Positions 6,966-7,834 of a stretch of DNA of 7,834 nt are shown piece after piece (the first letter of the stretch is position 1; each line of letters begins with the position of its first letter). The notes below the pieces were generated by a model. That model saw only the letters and a list, made by a program, of their open reading frames with translations. It ran no database searches and was not told where the DNA came from. The translations under genes were made by a program, and so were the position numbers. The stretch is from Methylococcaceae bacterium (GTDB lineage: Bacteria > Pseudomonadota > Gammaproteobacteria > Methylococcales > UBA1147), in assembly GCA_022616595.1 (NCBI GenBank), contig JAKEEL010000035.1, positions 1 through 7,834 of the forward strand. Direction: 5' to 3'.

Positions 6966-7834
6966 TCATCCTGTTTCCAGCCTGATTTCGACAAAGGCCT
7001 CGTTGCGAAGCCGGCGCAGCCAGAGCTCGGTTTCCTCCTCGATCTTCTGTTTGCGAATTTCATCCCGGGCCTGTTCCTTCCTGTATTCCTCGGTGTTGTC
7101 GCGTTCACCTCGGTCCAGCACTTTGATCAAGTGCCAGCCGAATTGAGTCTGAACCGGATCGCTGAGCTCCCCCGGCGGCAAGGCGGTCATGGCTTCTTCA
7201 AAGCTCGGCACCAAGGCTCCCGGACTGACCCAGCCCAGATCCCCTCCTTTCAGGGCCGATGCCTTGTCGTCCGAATGCGCCTTGGCGAGCGCCGCGAAAT
7301 CGTCGCCGTCCTCGATCCGGCGTTTGAGCGCATCGAGTTTTCGCTTCGCATCCTCATCACTGAACAGGTCGCTCGTCTTCAATAAGATATGTTGCACCTT
7401 GGTTTGCACCACTACGTGTTTCCCGGCTCCCTCGACGTCCATGAGCTTGATGATGTGGAAACCGCTCGCGCTTTGTATCGGACCTTGCGACTCCCCTTTT
7501 TGCATGGACGGAACATAATCGACGAATATCGTCGGGATTTCGGCGAGCCTTCGCCAGCCGAGATCGCCCCCGCTGAGTCCCTGCGAGCCGTCGCTGCTGC
7601 TCACCGCGAGTTCCCCGAAGTCGGCCCCCTGCTTGAGTTTCGCAGCCACGGCCTCGGCGCGATTCTTGGCCGCTTGTATCTGGGCCGGAGAGGCGGCTTC
7701 GGGCGTTGCGATCAGTATATGACCGAGCCGGTAGCGAAGATTTTTATCGGTCCTCTGTTTACCCCGGGTGAGCATGAAGTGCTCGATTTCCCGGTCACTC
7801 ACCTGAATCTGGCTCGTGATCAGGCTGTTGCGCA
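6966..7834 (-). CDS. surA: Periplasmic chaperone / peptidyl-prolyl isomerase SurA (C-terminal part)
   Basis: The frame runs off the right edge, leaving about 289 C-terminal residues. SurA escorts unfolded outer-membrane proteins through the periplasm to the BAM complex and carries parvulin-type isomerase domains. Two parvulin repeats are visible. Counting from the GTG codon at 7802, the first spans about 22-124, with YRLGHILIATPE, GADFGELA, GGDLGWR and GFHIIKL. The second spans about 132-232, with VQHILLKTSD, DDFAALAKAHSDD, GGDLGW and FGWHLIKVLD. The C-terminal helix and strand (ELWLRRLRNEAFVEIRLE) form the part that packs with the N-terminal chaperone core in SurA, which with the signal peptide lies outside the window. 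GTG 7802 is internal: open frame continues upstream with SurA-like residues (RNSLITSQIQ). The following pdxA matches the conserved lptD-surA-pdxA neighbourhood of E. coli. Confidence 0.93.
   Translation of the reverse strand, partial: RNSLITSQIQVSDREIEHFMLTRGKQRTDKNLRYRLGHILIATPEAASPAQIQAAKNRAEAVAAKLKQGADFGELAVSSSDGSQGLSGGDLGWRRLAEIPTIFVDYVPSMQKGESQGPIQSASGFHIIKLMDVEGAGKHVVVQTKVQHILLKTSDLFSDEDAKRKLDALKRRIEDGDDFAALAKAHSDDKASALKGGDLGWVSPGALVPSFEEAMTALPPGELSDPVQTQFGWHLIKVLDRGERDNTEEYRKEQARDEIRKQKIEEETELWLRRLRNEAFVEIRLETG

Overview
This 7.8 kb window looks like chromosomal DNA from a gammaproteobacterium. The best evidence is the surA-pdxA gene pair, in the order known from E. coli and relatives, with sequences typical of that group. 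Base composition is moderately GC-rich, except for one large gene (3128-5053) that reads visibly more A/T-rich. I cannot name the genus.

Layout, left to right. (1) Positions 1-73 on the + strand hold the last codons of a membrane protein, followed by a TTG-started GT4 glycosyltransferase (148-1164). (2) Convergent to it, 16 bases away, is a GPH-type sugar/cation symporter of the MFS superfamily (1181-2563, - strand). (3) A 564-base gap (2564-3127) separates this divergent pair. It holds a candidate promoter and three small inverted repeats, but no credible gene. (4) A single large + strand gene (start chosen at 3128, end 5053) encodes a two-domain protein: an N-terminal SAM-dependent class I methyltransferase and a C-terminal Ddl-like ATP-grasp ligase. 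(5) Convergent to it, 32 bases away, is a - strand operon read as surA (partial, runs off the right edge), then pdxA, then a secreted trypsin-like serine protease. The protease start overlaps the pdxA stop as ATGA.

How the genes work together. SurA (outer-membrane protein chaperone/isomerase) and the exported protease both act in the periplasm, so their linkage makes sense as envelope quality control. PdxA (vitamin B6 synthesis) sits between them as it traditionally sits beside surA. The glycosyltransferase and the symporter are both carbohydrate-related, but they are on opposite strands and not one operon.

The most interesting item is the methyltransferase/ATP-grasp fusion. It keeps the ATP- and Mg-binding residues of D-Ala-D-Ala ligases. 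It appears to lack the N-terminal Glu motif, has Trp where E. coli DdlB has Tyr216 in the omega loop, and has a different C-terminal substrate loop. It is therefore probably not a cell-wall Ddl. It may instead join a methylated amino or carboxylic acid to a partner. The substrate is unknown.
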